From NCBI RefSeq assembly GCF_040438645.1, contig NZ_CP159253.1, positions 496,001 through 560,000 on the forward strand: a stretch of 64,000 nucleotides of DNA. The letters run 5' to 3'. The translations under genes were made by a program, and so were the position numbers. This document shows, one piece after another, positions 25,191-33,570 of the stretch. The stretch comes from Mesorhizobium sp. WSM2240 (GTDB lineage: Bacteria > Pseudomonadota > Alphaproteobacteria > Rhizobiales > Rhizobiaceae). The number at the start of each line of letters is the position of its first letter. Position 1 is the stretch's first letter. A model generated the notes under the pieces. The model saw nothing but the letters and a program-made list of their open reading frames with translations. It made no database searches and was not told the DNA's origin.

Positions 25191-26492
25191 ATGTTCGATC
25201 CTGAGGTGGAGACCCGCCCCTGGCGCGACCAGGCCAAGCAGGACGACGCGCAGTACCGCCGGCAGGTCGGATATCTTCTCGCCCGCTCGGCTTTCTACCG
25301 GAACAAGCTGAAGCAGGCCGGCTTCACCACCGCGGATGAGATCGGCGGTATGGATTCGATCGAGAGGCTGCCGTTCACCGAGAAGGACGAGATCAGAGCG
25401 TCCTGCAGCGAGGACAATCCCATCGGTACGCATCTCGCCGTGCCGAGAGAAAAGATCGTGCGCATCTTCTCCACCAGCGGCACTACCGGAACGCCCAGCT
25501 ACATTCCCCTGACGGTGCAGGATCTCGAGAACTGGATCGTGACGTCGGCCCGGAGCTATGCGGCCTCGGGCATCCGCTCGGGTGAAGCGATCGTCTCCAC
25601 CTATAATGCCGGGCCTTTCGTTGCGGGCGCGGCGCTTGGCGCGTTCGACAGGATAGGAATGATCCACATTCCTATCGGCACCGGAAATACCGAGCGGCTG
25701 ATGACCGCCATCCGTCTTCTGAAGCCGGCGGCGGCGGTGATGACGCCGTCCTACGCCGCCCATCTGGCGGAGTGGGCGGAGGAGCGGGGCTTCGACCTCA
25801 AGGGCTCCAGCGTGAAGCGCGTTCTGGTCGCCGGCGAGCCAGGCGGCAGCGAGCCCGCCCTGCGAGCCCATCTCGAAGAGGCATGGGGCGCCAGGGTGAC
25901 GGAAGCGATGGGCATCGGCGATATTGGCGTCTCGCTGTGGGGCGAGTGCGAGGAGCAATGCGGCATGCATCTGGGCGGCCGCGGCATCGTCCACCCCGAA
26001 CTGATCGATCAGGAAACGGGCGCACCCATCGCAATGGAGGACGGCGCGCGCGGCGAACTCGTCCTGACCCATCTCAACCATCAGGCGGCGCCGCTGCTGC
26101 GGTTCCGGACGCGCGACCATGTCCAGATCTGGATCTCGCCCTGCCGGTGCGGGCGCACCGCGCCACGGATCCGCTGCGTCGGAAGAACCGACGACATGCT
26201 CCTCGTGCGCGGCGTCAATGTCTTCCCGTCCGCCATCCGCGAAGTCGTCAACCAGTTCATGCCGGACGTGAGTGGGATGATCCTGATCAAGCCGCGATAT
26301 CCAGGCGTGCGGCAGGAGCCGCCTTTGCCGGTGGTGGTCGAACTGGCAAAGGATTATGCTGGCGGCCCGGAGCTTGCCGCCCGGATCCAGAAGCGCATCC
26401 GTGACGTGCTCGTCGTTGCGGCGCGGGTCGATCTGGCGCCGTGGGGCGCGCTCCAGCGCAGCGAATACAAGTCTAAGCTGGTGCAGCGCTGA
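25191..26492 (+). CDS. Phenylacetate-CoA ligase (PaaK)-family acyl-CoA ligase
   Basis: 433 aa, the PaaK length. The ATP-binding P-loop is FSTSGTTGTPSYIPL near 95, the adenylate-binding region is TEAMGIGDIGVSLWGECEEQ, and the hinge is GRTDDMLLVRGVNVFPSAIREVV. The C-terminal RSEYKSKL has the Lys expected for adenylation. It activates an aromatic or related carboxylate to its CoA thioester using ATP. It is the second gene of a four-gene operon (lyase, ligase, VOC protein, GST), so the whole reads as breakdown of an unknown aromatic acid. PaaK itself sits with ring-epoxidase genes, absent here. Confidence 0.88.
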   Translation: MFDPEVETRPWRDQAKQDDAQYRRQVGYLLARSAFYRNKLKQAGFTTADEIGGMDSIERLPFTEKDEIRASCSEDNPIGTHLAVPREKIVRIFSTSGTTGTPSYIPLTVQDLENWIVTSARSYAASGIRSGEAIVSTYNAGPFVAGAALGAFDRIGMIHIPIGTGNTERLMTAIRLLKPAAAVMTPSYAAHLAEWAEERGFDLKGSSVKRVLVAGEPGGSEPALRAHLEEAWGARVTEAMGIGDIGVSLWGECEEQCGMHLGGRGIVHPELIDQETGAPIAMEDGARGELVLTHLNHQAAPLLRFRTRDHVQIWISPCRCGRTAPRIRCVGRTDDMLLVRGVNVFPSAIREVVNQFMPDVSGMILIKPRYPGVRQEPPLPVVVELAKDYAGGPELAARIQKRIRDVLVVAARVDLAPWGALQRSEYKSKLVQR

Positions 26493-26520
26493 GGCGCCAG
26501 CCGAGGGAGGAGGAGCCTCA

Positions 26521-27102
26521 ATGCGAAAGCTTCAATCGCAGGGAGTTCATCACATAACGCTGGTCGGGGCCGACAGGCAGACCTCGATCGATTTCTGGGA
26601 AGGAGTGCTGGGCATGCCTTTCATCTTCGAGCAGCCCAATCTCGACCGCGCCTCCGAAAGCCATCTCTATTTCGACCCGGGTGACGGTCGGCTGATCACC
26701 GTGTTCACCAATGACGACCGCAAGCCCGATCCGGCACGGACTTCGACCGATGTAGGCTGCGTCCACCACATCGCCTTCTCGGTTTCGCGCGTGTCGTTCC
26801 TGCAGGCCGTGGAACGGCTCGACGAGCGCAGGATCAAGCACAGCGGCGTCAAGGATCGTGGCTTCATGGATTCCATATACTTCGAGGATCCGCTCGGACT
26901 TCTGGTCGAGCTCGCCTCCTACCGTTTCGAGCCGCCGCACGGCTTCACCCACGCCGACGTCCTGATGGAAGCCCACCGGATTCGGGTGCAGCGGAACGAA
27001 TACGCGATCGCCGAAATCCATCTCGCCGATGCGATAGAGGCGCTGACGGCACGCTCCCGGCCGACGCTGTCGCCGGATCGTGAGCCCAAGAACCCATATT
27101 GA
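26521..27102 (+). CDS. VOC/glyoxalase-fold protein (extradiol dioxygenase-like)
   Basis: 193 aa with two beta-alpha-beta-beta-beta modules. The first begins GVHHITLVGADRQTSIDFW (metal-ligand His) and the second VHHIAFSVSRVSFLQAVERL. FMDSIYFEDPLGLLVELASY supplies the usual C-terminal Glu. This is the metal-binding pattern of glyoxalase I and ring-cleavage dioxygenases. The start is the ATG after GGGAGGAGGAGCCTCA. In this operon it could cleave a ring or isomerise an acyl-CoA or glutathione adduct. Confidence 0.82.
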   Translation: MRKLQSQGVHHITLVGADRQTSIDFWEGVLGMPFIFEQPNLDRASESHLYFDPGDGRLITVFTNDDRKPDPARTSTDVGCVHHIAFSVSRVSFLQAVERLDERRIKHSGVKDRGFMDSIYFEDPLGLLVELASYRFEPPHGFTHADVLMEAHRIRVQRNEYAIAEIHLADAIEALTARSRPTLSPDREPKNPY

Positions 27103-27123
27103 ACCACCGAGGGAGGAGTTGAA

Positions 27124-27816
27124 ATGTCCGAGATCAAACTCAATGTAATCAAGCCCAGCGTCAACAATCTGACGGTCCGGGTTTTTCTCCGCGCTGCGGG
27201 ACTGGAGTTCAGCGAGCACGATGTCTTTGGCCAGACGCGGCAGGCGGAATTCCTGGCGCGCAATCCGGCGCATCTGACTCCGATGATCGAGGAGACTGGC
27301 CTGCCCAGGGGTGCGTTGTGGGAGAGCTGCGCCATCATGCAGTATCTCTGCAACAAGCATGGCCTGGACGAATTCTACCCCACGGACCCGGCCCGCCGCG
27401 CCATGATCGACAGCGCGATGTTCTATCTGATCGGCACCTTCTACCCCTACCTTGCGAGGGCCACCTATCCGCTGCTTGGCTTCCCGCAATATCCGGGCGA
27501 GGTCGGCCACAGCGATGCAGACGCGCCGAGCAAGGAAGCCGCCCGCAATGCGGCCGTCGAAGCCATAGCCGAACCACTAAGCGTCTTTCAGAGCTTCTTC
27601 ATCGGCGATCAGCCCTTCATCGGCGGGAACAAGCCATCCATCGCCGATATCCGGCTTGCCTCCACGCTCGAGTTCCTGGCCGTTATCGACTATCCGCTGC
27701 CGGATTGGGCGAAGAAGTACATGGCCAATCTGGAGGAAACGCTGGGCACGGCATATAGCGAGCCAGCCGCCGATGTGCGCGGCTACATCTCCTATGTGAA
27801 GTCTAAAGCCGCGTAG
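27124..27816 (+). CDS. Glutathione S-transferase family protein
   Basis: 230 aa. The N-terminal thioredoxin fold (about 1-85) contains the cis-Pro region HLTPMIEE and the glutathione-binding ESCAIMQYLCNKHGL; the helical C-terminal domain begins at about 95. N-terminal residues NNLTVRVFLRAAG place a Ser/Asn-type catalytic region near position 13. It follows the VOC gene by 21 bp with a strong SD (GGGAGGAG). A GST with a glyoxalase-fold partner suggests a glutathione-dependent isomerisation or dehalogenation step in the operon's pathway. Confidence 0.88.
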   Translation: MSEIKLNVIKPSVNNLTVRVFLRAAGLEFSEHDVFGQTRQAEFLARNPAHLTPMIEETGLPRGALWESCAIMQYLCNKHGLDEFYPTDPARRAMIDSAMFYLIGTFYPYLARATYPLLGFPQYPGEVGHSDADAPSKEAARNAAVEAIAEPLSVFQSFFIGDQPFIGGNKPSIADIRLASTLEFLAVIDYPLPDWAKKYMANLEETLGTAYSEPAADVRGYISYVKSKAA

Positions 27817-27968
27817 CAGGAAGCCGCCAGAGCGAGAGCAAAGGGAGGTGCGGGAATGGCGGGTGCGGACCGTCCCTCTCCGCTTCGCTGCGATACGTAT
27901 GGCCCACAATCCTGGCCGAATGGCCAATGCCCTCTTGAGAAGACTAACTAGTTCCGGTCAGACTCAGC

Positions 27969-28482
27969 CTATTTCGGCGCGGCGGCCGCGGTTTCGCCCG
28001 GCGGCATGATGCGGAGCATGAAACTCGACACTTTTCCCCCGGTTTGAACGGCGCGGGAACCTCGTTGTCGACTGGCTTCACGCTTTGAAGGAATGCCGCG
28101 ATCGCCATGGTATCATCCGCGGTGAGATGTGCAAAGGCGTGCCAGGGCTGATAGGGGCCGCCCGGCCGCTCACCTGTCGTGATCGCGGTGACTATCTGTT
28201 CTGCGGTCCAGTTACCGATGCCGGTCTCCTTGTGAGGCGTGATGTTACGGCCGACAAAGACGCCCGACCCCCGATCTCGAAGCCTACATCCGAACCACCA
28301 AGAAAGCGCGACATGTCGGGCTTGCCGAAGAAGTAACCCGGCGTGTGGCAGTCATTGCGCCCGCCGAACGTGACGAGGTATTCGCCGCGCTCAATCTGTG
28401 CCTCGTCGGCCATGGCCGTGACCGAAGCGGCCGCAACAATCGACGCGGTTAAGAATGCAAGACGAATTGGTTGCTGAAACAT
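27969..28482 (-). pseudogene. Exported cytochrome c, inactivated
   Basis: The N-terminus has a clean signal peptide (MFQQPIRLAFLTASIVAAAS...AMA) and RGEYLVTFGGRNDCHTPGYFFG. The haem motif C-x-x-C-H is spoiled because the first Cys is Arg. The frame then slips near 28240 and continues as VFVGRNITPHKETGIGNWTAEQIVTAIT, then WHAFAHLTADDTMAIAAFLQSVKPVD. It slips again near 28045, with a possible end at 27969. The family is the monohaem cytochrome c accompanying dehydrogenases. Two frameshifts and a lost haem ligand make it dead. Confidence 0.75.
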
Positions 28483-28559
28483 CGACTCCTCCCCTTCATT
28501 ACTGGAACGCAGCCAGGCTTGCGGCACAGGTCTCTGCCTCAAAACCACGCCCGCTAGTT

Positions 28560-29350
28560 GGAGGACCTTACCCTATCAAAAACCGCGGACGCTCCGTGGC
28601 CGACACATCCGTTCCTCTCTGCACCGATCTTCGCAGGGCGAAGACTGCTCAACTGTCGTCGACAGGTGGTAGAACCCAAATGACTGTTACTACACGAGGT
28701 GTTTTTTGCGGCGACGTCTGGAGTAACACAACGCCCATAAATTTCTTGGGAGATACTCAAGGGTAAGAGAAATTAGGCCCTCGCAGATTAATGAGCTTGA
28801 CTTACATCACGATCATCGCTGCACCGAAAGTTGGAGTTCGCATGGTCAGCGGTTCTTGCTGCGGTTCATTGATCGTACTCGTGAAAGGAATGTCCTTAGT
28901 GAAAATTACATCGGTTTCGTCTCGCTTGATGTGAAGATTGGTAGAAAACAGCTCAGAAACCACTTTGAGCACCGGCCGCCTGTTAGTCCTTGTCCGCATC
29001 ACTTGCGTGTCCCTGTGGTCATCCTGGCTATATCGGAAGGGTGATCGGTCCCGATGACGGAGCGAGTACCCCGTTTGAAGTCATTGTCAGTGAGATCGAG
29101 ACTTGGGAGTACAGTACTGACCCTGGTCTGCTGGTGCCGGACAGCTCAGATGCAGGTGACCAGCTGATCTCGTGACGAGTGCCCGGCCTACACCCAATTG
29201 AGTGCGGCGGGAACGACAGAAAGTCCCGCTGCGGAGCTCGTTACTAAGCCACTTGCCAGTACAGCCAAGGGAGCAACAGATGTCGTGCCCGTCACCTGGA
29301 TTTCGTCAGACGGATCTCGCTCGAGCCTTTAGTGGTGCGAAGGCCGGGGG
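28560..29350. other. Gene-poor, lower-GC spacer at the left edge of the prophage
   Basis: About 790 bp with AT content visibly higher than its neighbours. Short frames exist (minus 28802-29002; plus 28990-29175) but show no family features, no good ribosome binding site and no codon bias like the surroundings. It probably represents foreign or decayed DNA near a former integration boundary. Confidence 0.4.
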
Positions 29351-29432
29351 CGTGTTTTGTGGGTAGTGCTTACTTACCTGAAGGGGAACTGGCGTTCGCC
29401 CGGCAAGTTCAACGAATGGAATTGGTTCTGGA

Positions 29433-29671
29433 ATGTCCATCGCTACGCTAAACATCAAAATCGCACCTCGTCGGATGCTCTTCGCCGGCGAGGCGGCAAC
29501 ATATTGCGGATAGCCTCCGAAGCGGTTCCAGTGGAGTGCCTCATCGCGCCCGTTGTGATGCCGGGAGGCCGGAAACTATATGACATGCAGGAACTCGATG
29601 TGTGGCTGGACGGGCTCAAGAACGGAACGGGCGAAAGCGACCAGGACATTCTAGGTCGGTTGAGCGCATGA
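29433..29671 (+). pseudogene. AlpA/excisionase-like regulator, amber codon and frameshift
   Basis: The start codon at 29433 begins MSIATLNIKIAPRRMLFAGEAATYCG, then TAG, then PPKRFQ in the same frame. One base later the frame must shift to read VECLIAPVVMPGGRKLYDMQELDVWLDGLKNG. Together they make a small helix-turn-helix protein of the type found immediately upstream of rhizobial phage integrases (Tyr-Cys-Gly, then Lys-Arg-Phe, then a LYD...LD.WLD end). The stop overlaps the integrase start as ATGA. One nonsense and one frameshift lesion make it non-functional unless suppressed. Confidence 0.55.
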
Positions 29672-30198
29672 CACATGTGCTGATCAAAGGGTTTAAGGTA
29701 TTCCGAGATCGGCATGGGAAGCAGCGATGCTATCATCGCGCCGCAGGCACTCCGATAGATCTATTCAAAAATCCCATTGGCAGCGCCGGCTTCATTGCGG
29801 AATGCACACGCATAGCAGCCCTCTTGAAGGCCGCTGACACCGCCAAGCCAGGAACCCTTGGCTTGTTGATTTCGCGCTACAGAGCCCATGCGTCGTTCAC
29901 TGATTTGGCCCCGCGCACGCAAGCGGATTACCAACGTTGCTTTGACTATCTGAAGCCGATTGCCGACACGCCGCTATATCGGTTTAGCTCACCCTTGGTG
30001 GTAAATATTCGGGATAAAGCCGCCCAGATGCACGGCCGTCGGTTTGGAAATTACGTCAAGACGGTCCTTGCTCTACTTTTCGCATGGGGAAAGGAACGTG
30101 GCTACGTCAGTGTTAATCCTGCCGCCGCCATCAAAGGGGATCCGCAGGTCCGCTCCGACTTTTCAGAATTAGGCTCATCGGCAAAGGTGGCATCATGA
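29668..30198 (+). pseudogene. Phage tyrosine integrase, truncated
   Basis: 176 aa containing only the N-terminal arm-binding and SAM-like core-binding parts (LGLLISRYRAHASFTDLAPRTQADYQRCFDYLKP, then FGNYVKTVLALLFAWGKERGYVSVNPAAAIKG). The catalytic domain with the R-H-R-Y residues is missing. It ends shortly after an 18-bp inverted repeat begins (30158), so a small palindromic insertion or deletion seems to have cut it. The ATG overlaps the AlpA-like gene stop. Confidence 0.7.
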
Positions 30199-30245
30199 AA
30201 GTCAAAGTACTGAAAAGACTAGGTAAAAGCCTAATTCTGAGAAGT
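30158..30245. repeat. 88-bp element bounded by 18-bp inverted repeats
   Basis: ACTTTTCAGAATTAGGCT (30158-30175) is matched by the reverse complement of 30228-30245 at 17 of 18 positions. The interior is 52 bp and AT-rich relative to its surroundings. The element sits where the integrase loses its catalytic domain. It has the look of a tiny miniature inverted-repeat element or a deletion scar. Confidence 0.5.
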
Positions 30246-30285
30246 AGGAGCACTATATCATACTTTGGCCGGAGGAGGGCTCCCG

Positions 30286-30588
30286 ATGTCAACTGACCAG
30301 CACCGCGACCTGCCCTTGTTCCGATGGACGCCGCCAGCCTGTGTGGTGATCCCATTCCCGACTGTGAAGCGCATCGGCAAGATCCGGCGCACTGTCGAGG
30401 TGCTTAGCGGTCGGAATGGCAAGAGCGCTGACCAATACTGGCATCAGATCATTTCGGGAATGCGTTCGCAGATGATAGCGGCTGGCCTGCCGGATGACGT
30501 GATCGAGGCCGAGCTCCGATCGTTCGCGGATGCCGTGTTCGTCACCATGAACCGCGGCTGCCAGCGGCCGGGAGGCGACGCGGCATGA
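30286..30588 (+). CDS. DUF6074-like prophage protein
   Basis: 100 aa, starting MSTDQHRDLPLFRWTPP, then VVIPFPTVKRIGKIRRTVEVLSGRNGKSADQYW and a C-terminal GGDAA. This pattern (basic strand, then a helix with Tyr-Trp and LP..VIEAELRSF) is common in small proteins of rhizobial prophages. The start has GGAGGAGGG upstream. Its stop overlaps the next small gene (ATGA). No function is known. Confidence 0.6.
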   Translation: MSTDQHRDLPLFRWTPPACVVIPFPTVKRIGKIRRTVEVLSGRNGKSADQYWHQIISGMRSQMIAAGLPDDVIEAELRSFADAVFVTMNRGCQRPGGDAA

Positions 30589-30770
30589 TCACGCTCGCCC
30601 TCAGCGCCGCGGCATTCGGCGCCGGCTTCATCGTCGGCGACTGGGGTGCTGTCAGCCGGCATGCTCGCCTCCTCGAGCAGATCATCCGCGATGACGACGC
30701 CGACCGCATTGAGCGCGAAACATACCACCGCGCGATCGTCGCTTGGGTGCGCGGAAGGGAAGCGGCATGA
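30585..30770 (+). CDS. Small prophage membrane protein
   Basis: 61 aa. One N-terminal span (about 3-20, LALSAAAFGAGFIVGDWGAV) is followed by an acidic helix and a basic end. It overlaps the DUF6074-like gene before it and the next ORF after it, both as ATGA, so it belongs to one translationally coupled set. Confidence 0.5.
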   Translation: MITLALSAAAFGAGFIVGDWGAVSRHARLLEQIIRDDDADRIERETYHRAIVAWVRGREAA

Positions 30771-30910
30771 CGGGACGGGGCTATTACGAGTTCCCTGCTC
30801 CGGCCGTTCTAGACCGCTTCGGGCAGAAAAAAGCGAAAAACCAGATTAACGTTCTCGGTTGCTCAATCTGCAAAGGGCGGGGGAGGTCTTTGCCAGCACC
30901 TAATCGCTCC
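30767..30910 (+). pseudogene. Small prophage ORF interrupted by IS630 copy 1
   Basis: Starts at the ATGA overlap: MTGRGYYEFPAPAVLDRFGQ. The reading frame runs into the IS630 end at 30915. The sequence on the other side (31966 on) does not give an obvious continuation, so the 3' part may already have been lost. A 17-bp sequence at 30808-30824 is repeated at 31964-31980, right at the far IS boundary. Confidence 0.4.
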
Positions 30911-30914
30911 CCTA

Positions 30915-31965
30915 GAGCATCTTCAATGAACGCGGAGTCGGTTTGAGGATTCACGCGGTCGGGTTTGTCTGATTCACTGCTCTTGGTGATTTGCAGGAGG
31001 TTGTGATGACGAGGAGCCTTAGCGGCGACCTTCGCGGTCGGGTGATTGCTGCGATTGAAGACGGGGTTTCGACGCGGGAGGCGGCGCGGCGCTTTCGGAT
31101 CGGGATCTCGACGGCGGGGGCCTGGCATCGCCGCTATCGCGAGACCGGCGAGATGCAAGCACGCAAGCAAGGCCAGCCGTCGCGCTCGAAGCTCGATACG
31201 CACGAGGCTTTCATTCTCGCCCTGATCGAGGATGCGCCGGACATCACGCTTGCCGAGATCGGGGAGCGCCTTGCCGCCGAACTCGGCGTGCGTGCGGCAC
31301 CCTCGACGGTTTGGCTGTTCCTCGACCGGCGCGGCATCACGTTCAAAAAAAGACGGCGCACGCCTCAGAGCAGCAGCGCCCCGATGTCCTGCGCCGCCGC
31401 ATTGCCTGGTTCGACGGTCAGCTCGACCTCGACCCCGAAAGACTGATCTTCATCGATGAGACCGCGGCGTCCACGAAAATGGCCCGGTTACGTGGCAGGG
31501 CGCCATGTGGCGAGCGATGCCGGGCGGCCGTTCCACACGGCCATTGGAAGACAACCACGTTCACCGCCGGTCTGCGGCTGGACGGCATGGCCGCGCCGAT
31601 GCTGCTCGACGGCCCGATGAACGGTCCGGCGTTCCTGGCCTACGCCGAGCAAGTTCTCGCGCCCGAGCTTCGCCCCGACGATATCGTGATCATGGATAAT
31701 TTGCCGGCCCACAGGATCAGCGGCGTGCGCGAGGCCATCGAGAAGGTCGGGGCGCGGCTCCTGTTCCTGCCGCCATACTCGCCGGACTTCAACCCGATCG
31801 AGATGGCCTTCTCCAAGCTCAAGGCCCTGCTCAGAAAGGCCGCTGCCAGAACCGTCGACGAACTCTGGTCCGTTGTCGCCGATTGCCTCGCAGCGTTCAC
31901 CGCCCAGGAATGCCGGCACTACTTCGAGGCAGCAGGATATGACCCGGATTAAGTCGAATCTGCTC
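30915..31965 (+). mobile_element. IS630-family insertion sequence, copy 1
   Basis: 1051 bp flanked by TA on both sides (30913-30914 and 31966-31967), the TA target duplication of IS630 elements. The ends are inverted repeats (GAGCATCTTC against the complement of GAATCTGCTC). It matches copy 2 (44740-45788) apart from two extra A in a run at about 31337-31343. It disrupts a small prophage ORF. Confidence 0.85.
31006..31952 (+). CDS. IS630-family transposase, two overlapping frames
   Basis: ORF A (31006-31446) carries the helix-turn-helix ([20 protein letters not shown]) and ORF B (to 31952) the DDE catalytic domain: Asp in [10 protein letters not shown], Asp in VIMDNLPAH, Glu in [12 protein letters not shown]. 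They are joined only by a -1 shift at a run of seven A, a classical slippery A AAA AAA sequence. In copy 2 the run has five A and the two parts are one 314-codon ORF. Copy 1 may therefore make transposase by frameshifting or slippage, or be a defective copy. The SD is GCAGGAGG before ATG. Confidence 0.75.
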
Positions 31966-32056
31966 TAGACCGCTTCGGGCCTGCAAAAGCATAAACCGTA
32001 AGAATTTCGGTTTTAGCGACCAGGGGGAGGATTATGACGAGGCGGTCCACAGCCCG

Positions 32057-32503
32057 TCACGTCTCGGGTTGCTGTGCCGCCTGAGGCGGAGCCTCGTCCC
32101 CAGTCGCCGGATCCGCAATCGGCTCCCTATCATGCTGGAATTGCGCGGCCCAGGGCAGCGGCTCCATCCACTCCTCCCGCCGACCAATCCAAAGCTCGTA
32201 CTCCGGTGCGATATCGCCAGGCGCCTGATCAAGGCTCCCGAGCATGATCTCTGCTTCGTCGTCGCGGAGCGAGTACACTCGGCCGCCGCAGTACAAGCAG
32301 AAGCTTCGCCCTTCATAGGTGCCCACGGCACCCGCCCCCTCGAAGGCATCGCGCGGCCAGATCGCGAACGCCGAGTAGAACGAGCCGCCGGCCTTGCGGC
32401 AATCAAGGCAGTGGCAAATGCCCGCTCTGATCGGGTTGCCTTTCACGCGGAAACGCACAGTACCGCACTGGCAACCGCCCTCGCGAACCTGCGGCTCGGC
32501 CAT
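32057..32503 (-). CDS. GFA-family (DUF636) zinc protein
   Basis: 148 aa with the GFA zinc sites: GGCQCGTVRF near residue 12, CHCLDCRKAGGSFYSAF near 33, and a third pair FCLYCGGRVY near 73. The family includes glutathione-dependent formaldehyde-activating enzyme, but most members bind zinc with unknown substrate. The start at 32503 has a good SD (GAGGAGAAAACCG); the frame opens slightly earlier. It lies between IS630 copy 1 and phage genes on the opposite strand, so it is probably cargo or chromosomal DNA rather than a phage gene. Confidence 0.85.
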   Translation of the reverse strand: MAEPQVREGGCQCGTVRFRVKGNPIRAGICHCLDCRKAGGSFYSAFAIWPRDAFEGAGAVGTYEGRSFCLYCGGRVYSLRDDEAEIMLGSLDQAPGDIAPEYELWIGRREEWMEPLPWAAQFQHDREPIADPATGDEAPPQAAQQPET

Positions 32504-32604
32504 CGGTTTTCTCCTCATTCAGCTTCACGCGGGCAGCGCAACTGGCGGCGCGGAGGTCGGCTTGAGTAAGCGCCAGAACCCAACACTGCGTCAAGGCGGA
32601 CAGC

Positions 32605-32790
32605 GTGGCCGCGGGCCAGTCGCGCACGGCGCGGTGCCGACGCCGCAAGCGAGAAGGACTAGAGCAGGTCTGGCTTCCGCGGTCGGTACTCGAAGAGGCG
32701 GCCGTCGACGCGGGGATCATAGGCGAGTGGGACGTCGATACCGAAGAGAAGTTGCGAAAAGCGCTTCGCCGGTATCTATTGAATTTGTGA
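32605..32790 (+). CDS. Small hypothetical protein
   Basis: The last 40 residues (VWLPRSVLEEAAVDAGIIGEWDVDTEEKLRKALRRYL) look like a real, well-folded helical C-terminus, while the N-terminal 20 are basic and may not be translated. A true start could be internal. Position and size fit the run of small prophage genes that follows. Confidence 0.35.
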   Translation: MAAGQSRTARCRRRKREGLEQVWLPRSVLEEAAVDAGIIGEWDVDTEEKLRKALRRYLLNL

Positions 32791-32853
32791 GATGATATGG
32801 CCTAGAGCGCAACATGTTGCGCTTGATATTTCGGGTCATGGTATCGATTCGCC

Positions 32854-33375
32854 ATGCTTGAAACCCTGACCTCCCAAACCGAACTATCCTGGAGCGCCTT
32901 CTACGAGACGCTCCGCATCCCTGAGAAGCCAAAGGCCATCCGGGATGCCGACGAGGCCTTGCGTGCCGCGGCCGCCGCCCGCGCGCAGGGCCAGACTCGC
33001 CACATCGAGGCGGGGCAGCTCCTATCGCAGCAGAAGCTCGGGGAGGCGCCGGCGATCACCCAGACCGCCGTCGATGCAGTGGGCGCGGAACTGGCAACGC
33101 TAATCGAAGCCGAAAACGCAGCCCACGAGGTGAGCCGCAAAGCCCGCAAGGCTTATGCCGATACGGTTGTCGCCGATCTCGAGGAGCCGCTGAGGCGCTA
33201 CCGCGACGCGATCGAGGGTCAGATCACGGCGCTGGAAGATCTGCTCGCCGTAGGAAGCGTCCTTCGCCGCGATGCCTCTGCTGCCGGCGTGCGACTGCCA
33301 TCCAAATTACCCGAACTTTGTCCGACGCTCCTCGGGCAGCTGAAGACCATGCGCACCCTCATGGCGCGGGTCTGA
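32854..33375 (+). CDS. Prophage hypothetical protein, helical
   Basis: 173 aa, almost entirely alpha-helical and Ala-rich with heptad-like patterns (about 25-110), no signal and no Cys. The codon use matches the following genes, which it precedes by 12 bp. Coiled-coil phage proteins of this kind are often structural or scaffolding, but nothing specific can be assigned. Confidence 0.55.
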   Translation: MLETLTSQTELSWSAFYETLRIPEKPKAIRDADEALRAAAAARAQGQTRHIEAGQLLSQQKLGEAPAITQTAVDAVGAELATLIEAENAAHEVSRKARKAYADTVVADLEEPLRRYRDAIEGQITALEDLLAVGSVLRRDASAAGVRLPSKLPELCPTLLGQLKTMRTLMARV

Positions 33376-33387
33376 TCGGAGGACGTT

Positions 33388-33570
33388 ATGCTACGCCGCA
33401 AGCCGCCAGAAACTACCCGCGCTGAACGAATGGCCAAGGAGCGGGCAGACATTCGCAAGCTGTCCGTCTTCATCACCCAGGGAGAAACTGAGGAAGCACG
33501 GCGCCGCGCTGCGCAGACAGTGCAGATGCTCAGGTTCGGGTTTATCCGTCGATACGGAGAGAGCCCGTGA
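33388..33570 (+). CDS. Small basic prophage protein
   Basis: 60 aa, highly charged (MLRRKPPETTRAERMAKERAD), predicted helix. It lies between two prophage genes and its end overlaps the next start (33567) as GTGA. The start follows GGAGGACGTT. Confidence 0.5.
   Translation: MLRRKPPETTRAERMAKERADIRKLSVFITQGETEEARRRAAQTVQMLRFGFIRRYGESP

Noticed and set aside
28802..29002. Minus-strand ORF of 66 codons in the low-GC spacer
   Set aside because: No start with SD, no homologous features, and the region shows no coding bias in any frame.
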